Numbered from the stretch's first letter, positions 16,371-23,700 are shown. The stretch: DNA of 64,000 nucleotides from Prevotella communis (GCF_022024175.1 NZ_CP091794.1:1736001-1800000), one strand, 5' to 3'. Notes: generated by a model from the letters alone, not told the origin. Numbers and translations are program-made.

Positions 16371-16787
16371 CTACTCTCTCGCCAAGGCCCAGCCATCGAG
16401 CAAGGCAATCCAATCCAGTCCTTCCGCACCACATTCTTGGACGCACATCGCAGCACCCAACTTCATCCAGCGGGATGGCTTATCTGAGGGGATACCCAGG
16501 GGCTCGTCGGCTCCGATGCCCGTGAACCTGCATACATTCTCGATGTACCGCTTCGTATTGTTCTCATTAGGCGGCGCCCAGCGGTTGATTATCGCCCTGA
16601 TGGTGTAGAGCCGGTACGTGTGGTAGTACGTGCGTGTCAGCATCACGAAGGCTGCACGCCAGCCATACGGCATTGTTTCAAACTGACAGAACTGAGCGTC
16701 TGTCTGCAAGGGCTTCAAGCCCTGCCACTTATCCTTTGAACGACGAATGTTCAATGGGTTGTTATTACGAATTCCTCTTGCAATCAT
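16371..16787 (-). CDS. P5-like phage structural/muralytic protein (peptidoglycan hydrolase)
   Basis: 138 aa. N-terminal RGIRNNNPLNIRRSKDKWQG is the hallmark of proteins annotated as structural protein P5, a lysozyme/transglycosylase-like muralytic family of phages and of Bacteroidales mobile loci. The sequence continues with FETMPYGWRAAFVML and RYIENVCRFTGI. No signal peptide, as in many phage endolysins. It sits at the left edge of the primase/HU island. In related Bacteroidales loci I know of, a peptidoglycan hydrolase (often an amidase) occupies this position, so it is likely the lytic or wall-modifying component. Confidence 0.75.
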   Translation of the reverse strand: MIARGIRNNNPLNIRRSKDKWQGLKPLQTDAQFCQFETMPYGWRAAFVMLTRTYYHTYRLYTIRAIINRWAPPNENNTKRYIENVCRFTGIGADEPLGIPSDKPSRWMKLGAAMCVQECGAEGLDWIALLDGWALARE

Positions 16788-16796
16788 TTTTCAGAA

Positions 16797-16864
16797 TTTT
16801 AATGTTTCATGTTTAATGTTTCATGTTTAATGTTTCATGTTTAATGTTTCATGTTTAATGTTTA
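16797..16864 (+). repeat. 14-bp tandem repeat, unit TTTAATGTTTCATG
   Basis: About five head-to-tail units without spacers, directly left of the 16871 repeat and upstream of the P5-like gene. Related AAACATTAAA-type runs occur around 25145-25185 and 25787-25815. Confidence 0.85.
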
Positions 16865-16870
16865 CCACAA

Positions 16871-16904
16871 ATGTCCGAAGTGAGTAAGTTGTAAGTGAGT
16901 AAGT
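16871..16904 (+). repeat. Left copy of the 32-34 bp island repeat
   Basis: Begins ATGTCCGAAGTGAGTAAG and continues with TTGTAAGTGAGTAAGT. The same sequence occurs inverted at 22513-22546 and again in direct orientation at 22669-22700. Copies 1 and 2 face each other across the primase block. Confidence 0.85.
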
Positions 16905-16911
16905 GAGAGCC

Positions 16912-19398
16912 TTAAGGCAACTCACTCACCATTTTCTTATATACACCATACTTCACCACTTCAACTATCCCGTCATTGCGGAATCGGGTGATGGCACGTG
17001 AAGCAGCTTGCTGAGAGCAGCCGAACACCTCCATATACTGCGACGTCTTGAACTCCTCGGGCAACTTCCTGAAGCACTCGCTGTAGCGGGTGCTACGCTT
17101 ACGTACCACGAACTCCTTGTTCTGGTCAGCAAAATAGTTATAGGCCATCTCGCCAAAGAAGAACTGCTGGCACTTGTACTGGATTTCCATTGCCAGGCGG
17201 CACAGGCGCTTATCCATGTCGTCCATCGTCAGGGTTCTCGACTCCTGCCACTCATCCCAATGGCGCATCAGGATAAAGGGCAACGAGATGCCAATACCGT
17301 AGTACGGAATACGCTTCAGCAGGGTACGGTCCGCCTTGTCGCCGTTGAACTCCGCAATCTCCAGATGACTTGACTGCCAGTCGTAGGTCTCGTCGTTCAA
17401 GGGTTCAATGGGCAGTTCGCCCTCTACCCTATCCAGACGGTAAGCCCACGTCTTCAGCGTCTCGTTGGCATCAGGATCTACCTGCTGGTGACGCTTCGCC
17501 AGACCCTTATCGGGTAAGGGGATCACAGCCAGTCGGGTGCTCATACCCGTACCGAAATTCCTTTGGTTCACTTTGCGGTGCAGGGCATACGGCGTACCGG
17601 TATAGATGAAGTTCCAATAGACGTTGAACATGCCCGTGACGCTTTCCTGGTTGGCATACATCTGACCGTCCTCCTCGTTGTGGAAAGCCTTTAGTTCCAG
17701 GATTTCGCGGTCCTTCCAGTCGCCACCCTTGTTGTTCTTGTTGACGTTGTCCAGTTCGGCATCAAACGAGAACATGTGCAGGTTCAGCTTCCTGTCTTGG
17801 ATGTTTACCACGGCGGCATTCATGTGGCGGATAAACTCACCCGTAGCCGTGCGGGCAGGATGGACTCGGATGCCTACCACAGGACGTTTCAAGGCTTCGC
17901 CCTTTTGAGCCTTTGTCGAAGTGGAACGCTCCGTGCGCCCCTCCTTGTAGCGGTTTACCGCATCAATCAGGCACGAGTCGGCCTGAATCATCGGGTCGGC
18001 AATCTTCTTGTAGAACTTCTCTATCACGTTCTTACCAGCACCCGGGTCACCAATGATGAAGATGCAGTAGTTCAGTCGGCGCACCAGTTCAGGCTCAAAC
18101 CAGAAGTGGTACCACGCCCGTGTCATCAGGGTGCCGAAGAGGGCTGCCGACGAGAACAGCACGGCAGGCAACTTATACGGATGCACATTCAGGAACAGTT
18201 CCTTCATGCAGGGGTAATGCTCTGCCATTTGCTGCAGTTCCTCAGCCCATTTTGCAAGGGGTAAGGCATCGTAGACGTCGTCCTCGTTGGGAGAGGTCTG
18301 AGGGCTGACGTCAGAGGGTTGAGACGATTCCGTAGCTCCGGTAGCCTCCAGAGCCTTCTGCATCCTACGAGGTATGCCTTTCAGGAATTCATAGTCCTGC
18401 GCACTCTTCACCGTCTGGGCCACATTCTCGTTGCGTTCCTCAACGATATCTTTCACGAATGGTGTCTCACGCAGAATCCGCTCTATCAGCACGGGGTCGT
18501 TGTCCGTGATATACCGCAGGTGGTCTGCCAACACCAGTGAGGTGCGGTGTCTGTCGCCAGGCTCCACCTTCTTATCACCAAGCCACGCCGCCACTATCTT
18601 GCTGTAGGGCACGCCGTGATAAAGGAGACCCTCCCCCGTCCCCTCCCTGTGAGGGATGGGCGTAGATAGTTCAGCTACTTGTGATTGCCCCTGAGTCTGA
18701 CCACCCCCCTCGCTCACAGAGAGGGGCTGGGGGTGAGTCTGTATCGTTGCCTGCGACTTCCCTTCGTGGTACGCCTCATTGTATTTCTCGCCAAATTCCG
18801 GATTCTCGTAGTCGAAGATGCGTTCATCCAGCAGGATGATATCCTCCTCCGTAGTCAGGAATGCCCCGCGACTGCCATCCTTGCAGCTCTCGTCGGGATC
18901 CAATCCCAGCTTCTGCGAGAACACTATCTGGTTGTCAATCAGGTTGCCCACATTGACATCAGCCATGAAGACCACCTTCAAGCCGTGCCCGGATGGCGTA
19001 ACGAACACAAAGAGGATTCTTGCCTTATCCGCATCGCTGAGTCTGGCGTAGGCCTCCTCCCAAACCTTGCGGACATCGCCCTCGATGTGGTCAAAGTCGA
19101 TGACGCACAAGCCATTCAGTCGGCAGTACTTCTGATTCCTCCACAGACCCCTGCGTGTGGTTTTCTCGCCAGTCTGCTTATTCTCGAACTCCTTGTCCGA
19201 CTCATCATACGTGGCAATGAATATCACAAAGGGCAGGCCCTTTTTCTTGCTGTCGTAGGTATTCTTGTCGCCTTTTGCCAGAGCCTCGCGAGCCTCCTTC
19301 ACTTTCTTGGAAGTTTCAGGCGCCATGATAAGCGCCCGAAACTGTTCCTTGGTAATTACTTCTGTTGGCAGACCGAAGTTTCGTTGATAACAAAACAT
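16912..19398 (-). CDS. BT4734/VirE-N and DUF3987 primase-helicase-like protein
   Basis: 828 aa. The N-terminal ~190 residues (RGLWRNQKYCRLNGLCVIDF, then FVTPSGHGLKVVF) match the BT4734/BF3469 (VirE-N) domain, thought to be primase-related. The C-terminal half is DUF3987 with Walker A GDPGAGKN near residue 452 and WAYRLDRVEGELP farther on. The last 70 residues (QQAASRAITRFRNDGIVEVV) look like a winged helix. A low-complexity segment at about 218-255 comes from a GC-rich palindromic insertion. Last gene of an operon of at least four, overlapping the preceding gene by 43 bp. A replication role for a mobile or once-mobile element is the usual interpretation. Confidence 0.85.
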   Translation of the reverse strand: MFCYQRNFGLPTEVITKEQFRALIMAPETSKKVKEAREALAKGDKNTYDSKKKGLPFVIFIATYDESDKEFENKQTGEKTTRRGLWRNQKYCRLNGLCVIDFDHIEGDVRKVWEEAYARLSDADKARILFVFVTPSGHGLKVVFMADVNVGNLIDNQIVFSQKLGLDPDESCKDGSRGAFLTTEEDIILLDERIFDYENPEFGEKYNEAYHEGKSQATIQTHPQPLSVSEGGGQTQGQSQVAELSTPIPHREGTGEGLLYHGVPYSKIVAAWLGDKKVEPGDRHRTSLVLADHLRYITDNDPVLIERILRETPFVKDIVEERNENVAQTVKSAQDYEFLKGIPRRMQKALEATGATESSQPSDVSPQTSPNEDDVYDALPLAKWAEELQQMAEHYPCMKELFLNVHPYKLPAVLFSSAALFGTLMTRAWYHFWFEPELVRRLNYCIFIIGDPGAGKNVIEKFYKKIADPMIQADSCLIDAVNRYKEGRTERSTSTKAQKGEALKRPVVGIRVHPARTATGEFIRHMNAAVVNIQDRKLNLHMFSFDAELDNVNKNNKGGDWKDREILELKAFHNEEDGQMYANQESVTGMFNVYWNFIYTGTPYALHRKVNQRNFGTGMSTRLAVIPLPDKGLAKRHQQVDPDANETLKTWAYRLDRVEGELPIEPLNDETYDWQSSHLEIAEFNGDKADRTLLKRIPYYGIGISLPFILMRHWDEWQESRTLTMDDMDKRLCRLAMEIQYKCQQFFFGEMAYNYFADQNKEFVVRKRSTRYSECFRKLPEEFKTSQYMEVFGCSQQAASRAITRFRNDGIVEVVKYGVYKKMVSELP
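18634..18745 (-). repeat. In-frame GC-rich palindromic insertion in the primase gene
   Basis: Contains CCCTCGCTCACAGAGAGGGG and, 60 bp away, CCCTCCCTGTGAGGG, each partly self-complementary. Translated, it gives a Pro/Gly/Ser-rich stretch (HPQPLSVSEGGG... PIPHREGTGEG) between the two conserved domains. A similar C-rich/G-rich palindrome lies in the intergenic space at 29581-29615. Confidence 0.65.
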
Positions 19399-19895
19399 TT
19401 GTCAATCTCACTTGTAAGTTGGTACAACTGCTTCCTTACGTCCAATACTCCTTCAACCTCGAATGTGAGCCAGGCCATCAACTGGGGATGCTCCCCCTTT
19501 ACAAGACACACCTTCAGGCTGTCTTTGTTGACCAGAAACTCGCCATCAGGCAACTGGGGTTTCTCAATCTCCATGTCTTTAGTCAGCTTTGCCAGTTCCT
19601 TGTGGAAAAAGGCAGCCTTATCGACCACGTCCTCCGGACATTTCAGTTCGATACACGTCAGCGGGTTCTTGCCAGTGGTAGCGTAACGCTTCGACCTGCC
19701 CACCTTCTTCACATCTTTCTGAGAGGGCACGCCCCTTTCTTGCGGTGTCACCTCGATAGAGTCATCATCAAACACGCGGGTATTCGACTTGAAGCTCCTG
19801 ATGCACTTTCTGCGTGCCGAATTCTTTAATTCTTCCATTTTTGCATTTTTACATTTTTCAATGTCTTCCATCAGCTCTAAATATTCAAGCGTCAT
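19356..19895 (-). CDS. Hypothetical protein of the primase operon
   Basis: 179 aa from the ATG at 19895, chosen because it forms an ATGA overlap with the stop of the preceding gene. Basic N-terminal half (NSARRKCIRSFKSNTRVF), Lys-rich, with a C-terminal part carrying strand-like segments (KVCLVKGEHPQLMAWLTFEV). No recognised domain. It overlaps the primase start by 43 bp, a tight linkage that suggests coupled translation. Probably nucleic-acid associated given charge and neighbours, but this is inference. Confidence 0.6.
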   Translation of the reverse strand: MTLEYLELMEDIEKCKNAKMEELKNSARRKCIRSFKSNTRVFDDDSIEVTPQERGVPSQKDVKKVGRSKRYATTGKNPLTCIELKCPEDVVDKAAFFHKELAKLTKDMEIEKPQLPDGEFLVNKDSLKVCLVKGEHPQLMAWLTFEVEGVLDVRKQLYQLTSEIDKCFVINETSVCQQK

Positions 19896-20185
19896 ACCAT
19901 GTTTATCTTGTCCACATAAATCGTTGTGGCCTGCATAGCCTCGCCCGTCTGCTGAGAGTTCCACTCACGTACCACCATTGAGCACTGCACCTTATAGATG
20001 TACTGCGGGTCGTACTTCGGACAGTTCACCGCCCTCTCTCCGGTAATCTCACCGAGGAAGGTGTCCGTGCCGTCGGTCAACTTCAGCACTACCGAGTTAA
20101 TCACTTTCTGGTCGCCTGTCTTGCGATCCATGTACTGACGGGTCTGCAGCCCGCTCTGATTCAGAATTCTAACAATTCTTTCCAT
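19892..20185 (-). CDS. Small OB-fold-like hypothetical protein
   Basis: 97 aa. A chain of short beta-strand-like segments (INSVVLKLTDGTDTFLGEI, YIYKVQCSMVVREW, ATTIYVDKINMV) suggests a single compact beta-barrel such as an OB fold. In a primase operon a single-strand-binding role would fit. No family is recognised with confidence. Stop overlaps the next start (ATGA). Confidence 0.55.
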   Translation of the reverse strand: MERIVRILNQSGLQTRQYMDRKTGDQKVINSVVLKLTDGTDTFLGEITGERAVNCPKYDPQYIYKVQCSMVVREWNSQQTGEAMQATTIYVDKINMV

Positions 20186-20241
20186 TGCTTTTAATTGTCA
20201 ATTATCAATTGTCAATATCCTTTTCACATTTTCCTTATATC

Positions 20242-20901
20242 TTATTTCCTTAACATAAACAACAAATAGTCTTTCGTCTCAGCCAGCAACTCGATTCCCA
20301 ACTGAAAGTACTCTTTTTCGGGGTCGAGACTCAAGAGTTCAATGAGGCGGTTGGCCAGCTCTGCATTGTTGAACTGCAGGCTGTTGGAACCCGCCTTGAA
20401 CTTCACATCAACACCTCGTGTCCGGTTGAACATCAGCACCACATCGGTAGTCTGACGGCTCCTGGTCAGCAGCATATGGGTTGATAGTTTCTTGGCTATC
20501 ATCCGCGAGTGTTCCTGATTCAGCGTCAGTCGTTTGCCGCCTCTCAGACTCAGCGAACAAGTATTCTTGGGAAGTCCCATACAGTTGATCCTCGGCTTGA
20601 CGTCGATAATCTCCAAGTCCAGGCTGTCCAGTTGTGCCGCTTCGCTGTTGTCGACTCGCTGCCCTCCTATTTTTTCTAACCATTCCTCATGGATAGCCAG
20701 CCAGAAGTCCTTGCCGAAAATCGACTTCGGATAGACGAATGCCTGGGGTATCACACTTTCGACCTTGGCTTTTTCCAGATAGGCCTCCAAGGTGGGAGGA
20801 TTCACTGAGAGATGATTCTGATGATAAATCTGTGAAAACATCATGTAGATGTTACGTACGTGTAGGAATCTCTTGAATTCCTGTATCTCTGTTCTTGTCA
20901 T
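20242..20901 (-). CDS. Hypothetical protein, first gene of the primase operon
   Basis: 219 aa, no signal or membrane segment. N-terminal helical part (TEIQEFKRFLHVRNIYMMFS), middle with GGKRLTLNQEHSRMIAKKLS, and VVLMFNRTRGVDVKFKAGSN. Not recognised. It lies directly downstream of the promoter at 21075-21068 with a 160-nt leader that begins with a strong hairpin. By position it may have a regulatory or replication-accessory role; nothing in the sequence proves this. Confidence 0.55.
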   Translation of the reverse strand: MTRTEIQEFKRFLHVRNIYMMFSQIYHQNHLSVNPPTLEAYLEKAKVESVIPQAFVYPKSIFGKDFWLAIHEEWLEKIGGQRVDNSEAAQLDSLDLEIIDVKPRINCMGLPKNTCSLSLRGGKRLTLNQEHSRMIAKKLSTHMLLTRSRQTTDVVLMFNRTRGVDVKFKAGSNSLQFNNAELANRLIELLSLDPEKEYFQLGIELLAETKDYLLFMLRK

Positions 20902-21025
20902 AATAAAAAGCTTGTTTTACGTCGCTTCCTTTCAGGCGACCTTTATAGTGAATAAATAATGTTCGTGCGTATGTGTGGGGTATGCATGTGGCATGCAATG
21001 GAGAAATGTAGCAGTAAGTTAAAGA

Positions 21026-21075
21026 GCACTTGCAAACCGGTTCTGAGCGTCCTCTGGTTTGCGAGTGCAAAAGTA
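21026..21075 (-). promoter_or_regulatory. Promoter of the primase operon with 5' leader hairpin
   Basis: -7 box TACTTTTG on the minus strand at 21075-21068. Immediately downstream in the transcript is a 13-bp stem, GCACTCGCAAACC/GGTTTGCAAGTGC (21068-21056/21038-21026), with a 17-nt loop. The hairpin would sit at the very 5' end of the mRNA and could protect or regulate it. Confidence 0.55.
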
Positions 21076-21130
21076 GATACAAAAAATGAATGGGAGACAG
21101 TTTCAGGCAGCACCTGCCCTTACTATCCCC

Positions 21131-21170
21131 CAATTGCCCTTAATTGCCCTCGATAGCCCTTAATTGCCCT
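21131..21170 (-). repeat. Four 10-bp direct repeats (NNATTGCCCT)
   Basis: CAATTGCCCT, TAATTGCCCT, CGATAGCCCT, TAATTGCCCT, each exactly 10 bp and so on one face of the helix. They lie 56-95 bp upstream of the -7 box of the primase operon and touch the 3' end of the preceding gene. Candidate iterons or regulator sites. Confidence 0.65.
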
Positions 21171-21173
21171 TGG

Positions 21174-22280
21174 CTATTTTCTTAAATAATGGTTTCTGAA
21201 GTGTTTCTCACTGTATCCTTCACCTGTAGGCATGCCCAGTCTCACCAGCTCGGCATAAGCAGTAGAAGGATTAGGTGGCAGCAGTATTTTTTCTTCACGA
21301 GCCATCCGCTGCAGATACTCACATATCATCTGCACGCCATACCGTCTCACCAGGCGTACCACCTCCTCTTGAATCAGCAGTCCCTCTTCATCGCCTATCT
21401 TTGGATGTATAAACCTAAACAGCTCCTGTTCAGATGCTTCTGTGCGGGGCGTCTGCTTCTCCAAGTCTTTCAGTTCAGGTTTCAGCTTCATCATGTCCTC
21501 ATGGATCATCCTCAGCTGCACGTCGTACTCGTAGAGGACTATGCGCTGTTTCTCTGTAAACTTCTCAAAACAATGGGAAAAAAGATAGATATAGATCTCG
21601 TGGTAGTTTATCATGAACATGTGTTTGCCTTTCCAATAGGAATAGCGTTTCAGTTTGGCACATTCTTCAATAAAATTCTCTGGCAGCTGCTGCCCGTGCC
21701 TGAGGCATCTCCTTACCAGCTCCAGTTTCACCTCTGCTATCTCGTCGCCGGAAGCATGCTCGTCATACTCCAGGATACCGGCTATCAGCATGTCGGCGGT
21801 CAGTTGCACCTGCTGCCGCTCCAGCTGTTCCATCGTGGGGTGCGGATGCTGTACTTTCCATTTTTTATAGTCTAGGATGTTGGTTGATTTTTTCAGTCGT
21901 GCCGCCATCCGCTTGAACACCTGCTCGGCATATTCCGCATCCACCTGTAATATCTTCATTTGCAGCATCTGCAGCATGTCAACCAGCTGCAATATCTTCT
22001 GCCTCAGGGGTTCGCTACGCTCTGAAAGAGCCTCGCAAAACAACTTGCTCTTCAGCCAATAGTCCGGATTTGTCATCTTCTCAAAGTCGATCACCAGCGG
22101 AATCCTGCAGCTCCGTATCTCAGGCTTATCCAACTGTCTCTGCACGGCCTCGATACTTCTGTTCGCCAGATCATTCACGCACTTGCTGCAATACATGAAA
22201 ACGCAGTCGTCAGTCAGGTCATGCTCATCACAAATCTCCAGCACACTAGCCAGGCGCAGTAACTTCTCATTACGTCTCAT
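21174..22280 (-). CDS. Hypothetical helical protein of the primase island
   Basis: 368 aa from the ATG at 22280 (MRRNEKLL); a GTG four codons upstream overlaps the AAAGGAGG ribosome site, so the ATG is preferred. Predicted mostly alpha-helical, with CVFMYCSKCVNDL near residue 30 (a possible metal-binding cysteine cluster), many Leu/Gln-rich helices (QLVDMLQMLQMKILQVD) and RLVRRYGVQMICEYLQRM toward the end. No known domain recognised. It is upstream of the primase operon, separated from it by the 10-bp repeats and a promoter. Function unknown. Confidence 0.6.
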   Translation of the reverse strand: MRRNEKLLRLASVLEICDEHDLTDDCVFMYCSKCVNDLANRSIEAVQRQLDKPEIRSCRIPLVIDFEKMTNPDYWLKSKLFCEALSERSEPLRQKILQLVDMLQMLQMKILQVDAEYAEQVFKRMAARLKKSTNILDYKKWKVQHPHPTMEQLERQQVQLTADMLIAGILEYDEHASGDEIAEVKLELVRRCLRHGQQLPENFIEECAKLKRYSYWKGKHMFMINYHEIYIYLFSHCFEKFTEKQRIVLYEYDVQLRMIHEDMMKLKPELKDLEKQTPRTEASEQELFRFIHPKIGDEEGLLIQEEVVRLVRRYGVQMICEYLQRMAREEKILLPPNPSTAYAELVRLGMPTGEGYSEKHFRNHYLRK

Positions 22281-22281
22281 C

Positions 22282-22401
22282 TTAACAACCACCTCCTTTC
22301 TGGCTAAAGATTTTACACTCTGTTTTTACTCGGGAACACTTCACGCAGAAGGTTCCCTCACGTTGGAGCCAGTTAGCTCCGACTTTTAGGTTTGGTATCA
22401 T
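22282..22401 (-). CDS. Possible 39-aa cysteine-rich small protein
   Basis: Open frame from ATG at 22401 to TAA at 22284-22282, ending 1 nt before the next ATG. Residues include GTFCVKCSRVKTECKIF and terminal GGGC: four cysteines in 39 residues (19, 22, 29, 39), a zinc-knuckle-like pattern. The ribosome site of the downstream 368-aa gene lies within its last codons, so translation could be coupled. No homologue is recalled; it could be chance. A codon-conservation test across relatives would decide. Confidence 0.35.
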   Translation of the reverse strand: MIPNLKVGANWLQREGTFCVKCSRVKTECKIFSQKGGGC

Positions 22402-22426
22402 GATTTTTTTAATAGTTAATGTGTTT

Positions 22427-22475
22427 GGGCATATGCCCTAATATCTATAGTCTAAGTAAAACAGACGCAAAGGTA
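22427..22475 (-). promoter_or_regulatory. Promoter upstream of the 368-aa gene, with a GGGCATATGCCC palindrome
   Basis: Minus-strand -7 box TACCTTTG at 22475-22468. The perfect 12-bp palindrome GGGCATATGCCC at 22427-22438 lies in the early leader, about 30 bp downstream of the box, where it could be an operator or a short hairpin. Confidence 0.5.
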
Positions 22476-22512
22476 CAAAATAAATTCTACACTTCAGTGA
22501 AGTACAGGAGGA

Positions 22513-22546
22513 ACTTACTCACTTACAACTTACTCACTTCGGACAT
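22513..22546 (-). repeat. Right, inverted copy of the island repeat
   Basis: Reverse complement of the repeat at 16871-16904 over 34 bases without mismatch by eye. With that copy it bounds a 5.7-kb block containing the primase operon. It is also one arm of a nested inverted repeat with 22669-22700 around the AT palindrome. Confidence 0.85.
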
Positions 22547-22597
22547 TTAGGTTTTTCAATATGGATGGGAATAGTAACAAATTACAGAATAATTATC

Positions 22598-22637
22598 TAT
22601 ATTATTATATAATATATATATATTATATAATAATATA
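22598..22637. repeat. Perfect 40-bp AT-only palindrome
   Basis: Every base of 22598-22617 is complementary to 22637-22618; only A and T occur. Flanked at 50 bp left and 32 bp right by inverted copies of the island repeat. Strong cruciform or DNA-unwinding potential. The rest of the gene-free stretch 22402-22944 holds the promoters and leader described separately. Confidence 0.9.
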
Positions 22638-22668
22638 AAATTCTTCATTCAAAATTCTCTGAATGCAG

Positions 22669-22700
22669 ATGTCCGAAGTGAGTAAGTTGTAAGTGAGTAA
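22669..22700 (+). repeat. Third copy of the island repeat
   Basis: Same orientation as 16871-16902; identity ends after GTGAGTAA. Forms the right arm of the nested inverted repeat around the AT palindrome, upstream of the first HU gene. Confidence 0.85.
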
Positions 22701-22743
22701 CCTGACATGATAGAAAATTTCTCAAAAATAGTTGCATAAAAGC

Positions 22744-22856
22744 TTGCATATCTCGTAAAAAATTCGTACCTTTGCATTACGATACAAAACGGATAAAGTA
22801 TCTAGAATTTGCGGCATGGCTATAGAGAAAATTTTTCTTAGTGCACGAGGAAGTTC
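22744..22856 (+). promoter_or_regulatory. Promoter and conserved leader motif of HU gene 1
   Basis: TTG at 22744-22746, 20 nt, then TACCTTTG at 22767-22774. The ~165-nt leader contains TCTTAGTGCACGAGGAAG (22837-22855), shared with the second HU unit; TTCTT and AGGAA can pair around the loop AGTGCACG. Confidence 0.65.
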
Positions 22857-22944
22857 TGCATGGCTTAGCTACAAAAACAACGATTAAGGAATAGGTTTTA
22901 AGGAATAGGAAAGATTTTTACAACCCTTAAAATTTATAACATTT

Positions 22945-23505
22945 ATGCCACTTAGAGTAAAAGCAGTAGAGAGACTGCTGAAGTTTGACAAGGAATCAGC
23001 GGGTAAGTACCGCTATGTGATGAAACCCGAGATGTACTCCACCCTGCCCCAGGCTAAGGTCATCAAAGAGGCTGCACTGCGCAGCGGTGTGAGCCAGGGT
23101 GTGATGAAGGCCTGCTGGGATGCAGCTGGCGAAGTGATTAAGGCATGGGCTACAGAAGGCCACTCGGTTGCCCTGCCCGGACTGGGAAGCATGCGCTTCG
23201 GACTGCGCAGTAAGTCTGTGGAGAATGTGAACGATGTAAAGGCCGGCCTTATCAGTAGCCGCCGCATCATCTTCACGCCCAGCGTAGACCTGAAAGAGGA
23301 ACTGGCCAGTGCCGCCATCCAGATTACCTGCATCGACAGGGACGGCAAGGAAGTGAAGCGAGTCACCTCAACCTCTGGCGAGGTAGAAGACCCGGAGGAT
23401 CCTGAGAACGGCGGAGGCGGAAACACGGAGAATGGAGCCACGGAGTCAGGGAATAACGGAGGCACGGAGAGCGGCGGCGAAAGCGGAGGCCCAGTGAACC
23501 CTTAA
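22945..23505 (+). CDS. HU-like DNA-binding protein (HU_rel), copy 1
   Basis: 186 aa. Residues 1-125 form an HU/IHF-type DNA-binding domain with an N-terminal extension (KEAALRSGVSQGVMKACWDA, HSVALPGLGSMRFGL). The last 45 residues are a low-complexity acidic Gly/Asn/Glu tail (EDPEDPENGGGGNTENG). This is the Bacteroidales HU_rel type, larger than canonical 90-aa HU. It is followed 32 bp later by a smalltalk gene. From about residue 38 on it is almost identical, in DNA and protein, to copy 2 at 25214, while the N-terminus differs: a recent duplication or gene conversion. It likely binds or bends DNA, perhaps at the nearby palindrome (inference). Confidence 0.88.
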   Translation: MPLRVKAVERLLKFDKESAGKYRYVMKPEMYSTLPQAKVIKEAALRSGVSQGVMKACWDAAGEVIKAWATEGHSVALPGLGSMRFGLRSKSVENVNDVKAGLISSRRIIFTPSVDLKEELASAAIQITCIDRDGKEVKRVTSTSGEVEDPEDPENGGGGNTENGATESGNNGGTESGGESGGPVNP

Positions 23506-23537
23506 GGATTAAACATGAAACATTAAAATTCTGAATG

Positions 23538-23636
23538 ATGAAGAACAAGACATTTTGGAAATTCGCAATCCAGACAGCCATTAGTGTGCTGTCGGCCATT
23601 GCAACGGCACTCGGAGTGACCAGCTGCATGGCGTAA
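23538..23636 (+). CDS. Smalltalk protein, copy 1 (32-aa lipopeptide precursor)
   Basis: 32 aa: MKNKTFWKFAIQ, a hydrophobic core (AISVLSAIATALG), then GVTSC-M-A. The start is ATG 23538 (one codon after a preceding ATG) by comparison with copy 2. The family is annotated as smalltalk protein and sits next to HU_rel genes in Bacteroidales. Lys-rich N-terminus, hydrophobic helix and V-T-S-C look like a lipoprotein signal peptide, with predicted Cys30 leaving a three-residue mature lipopeptide. Its function is not established; a lysis, pheromone or membrane-peptide role is speculation. Confidence 0.85.
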   Translation: MKNKTFWKFAIQTAISVLSAIATALGVTSCMA

Positions 23637-23644
23637 AAAAAAAG

Positions 23645-23673
23645 AGTGAGCTCGGCAAATTGCCGGGCTCACT
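23645..23673 (+). terminator. Terminator of HU/smalltalk unit 1
   Basis: AGTGAGCTCGGCA pairs with TGCCGGGCTCACT around AAT, preceded by an A-run and followed by TTTATTT. Near-identical hairpins end unit 2 (25959-25987) and the rubrerythrin gene (33632-33661, inverted). Confidence 0.85.
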
Positions 23674-23681
23674 TTATTTAT

Positions 23682-23700
23682 GTCTACGGACTTCAAGGAC
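23682..23700 (+). repeat. Half copy of the GTCTACGGA element
   Basis: GTCTACGGACTTCAAGGAC, identical to the left arm of the inverted repeat at 29137-29223; the right arm is absent here. Confidence 0.7.

Noticed and set aside
16797..16864. CRISPR-like array
   Set aside because: The 14-bp units follow each other without spacers and no cas gene is near; it is a simple tandem repeat. The 10-bp repeats at 21131-21170 were rejected for the same reason.
21026..21068. tRNA-like or small RNA gene
   Set aside because: Only one stem is present, no cloverleaf or CCA region; better seen as a leader hairpin of the primase operon.
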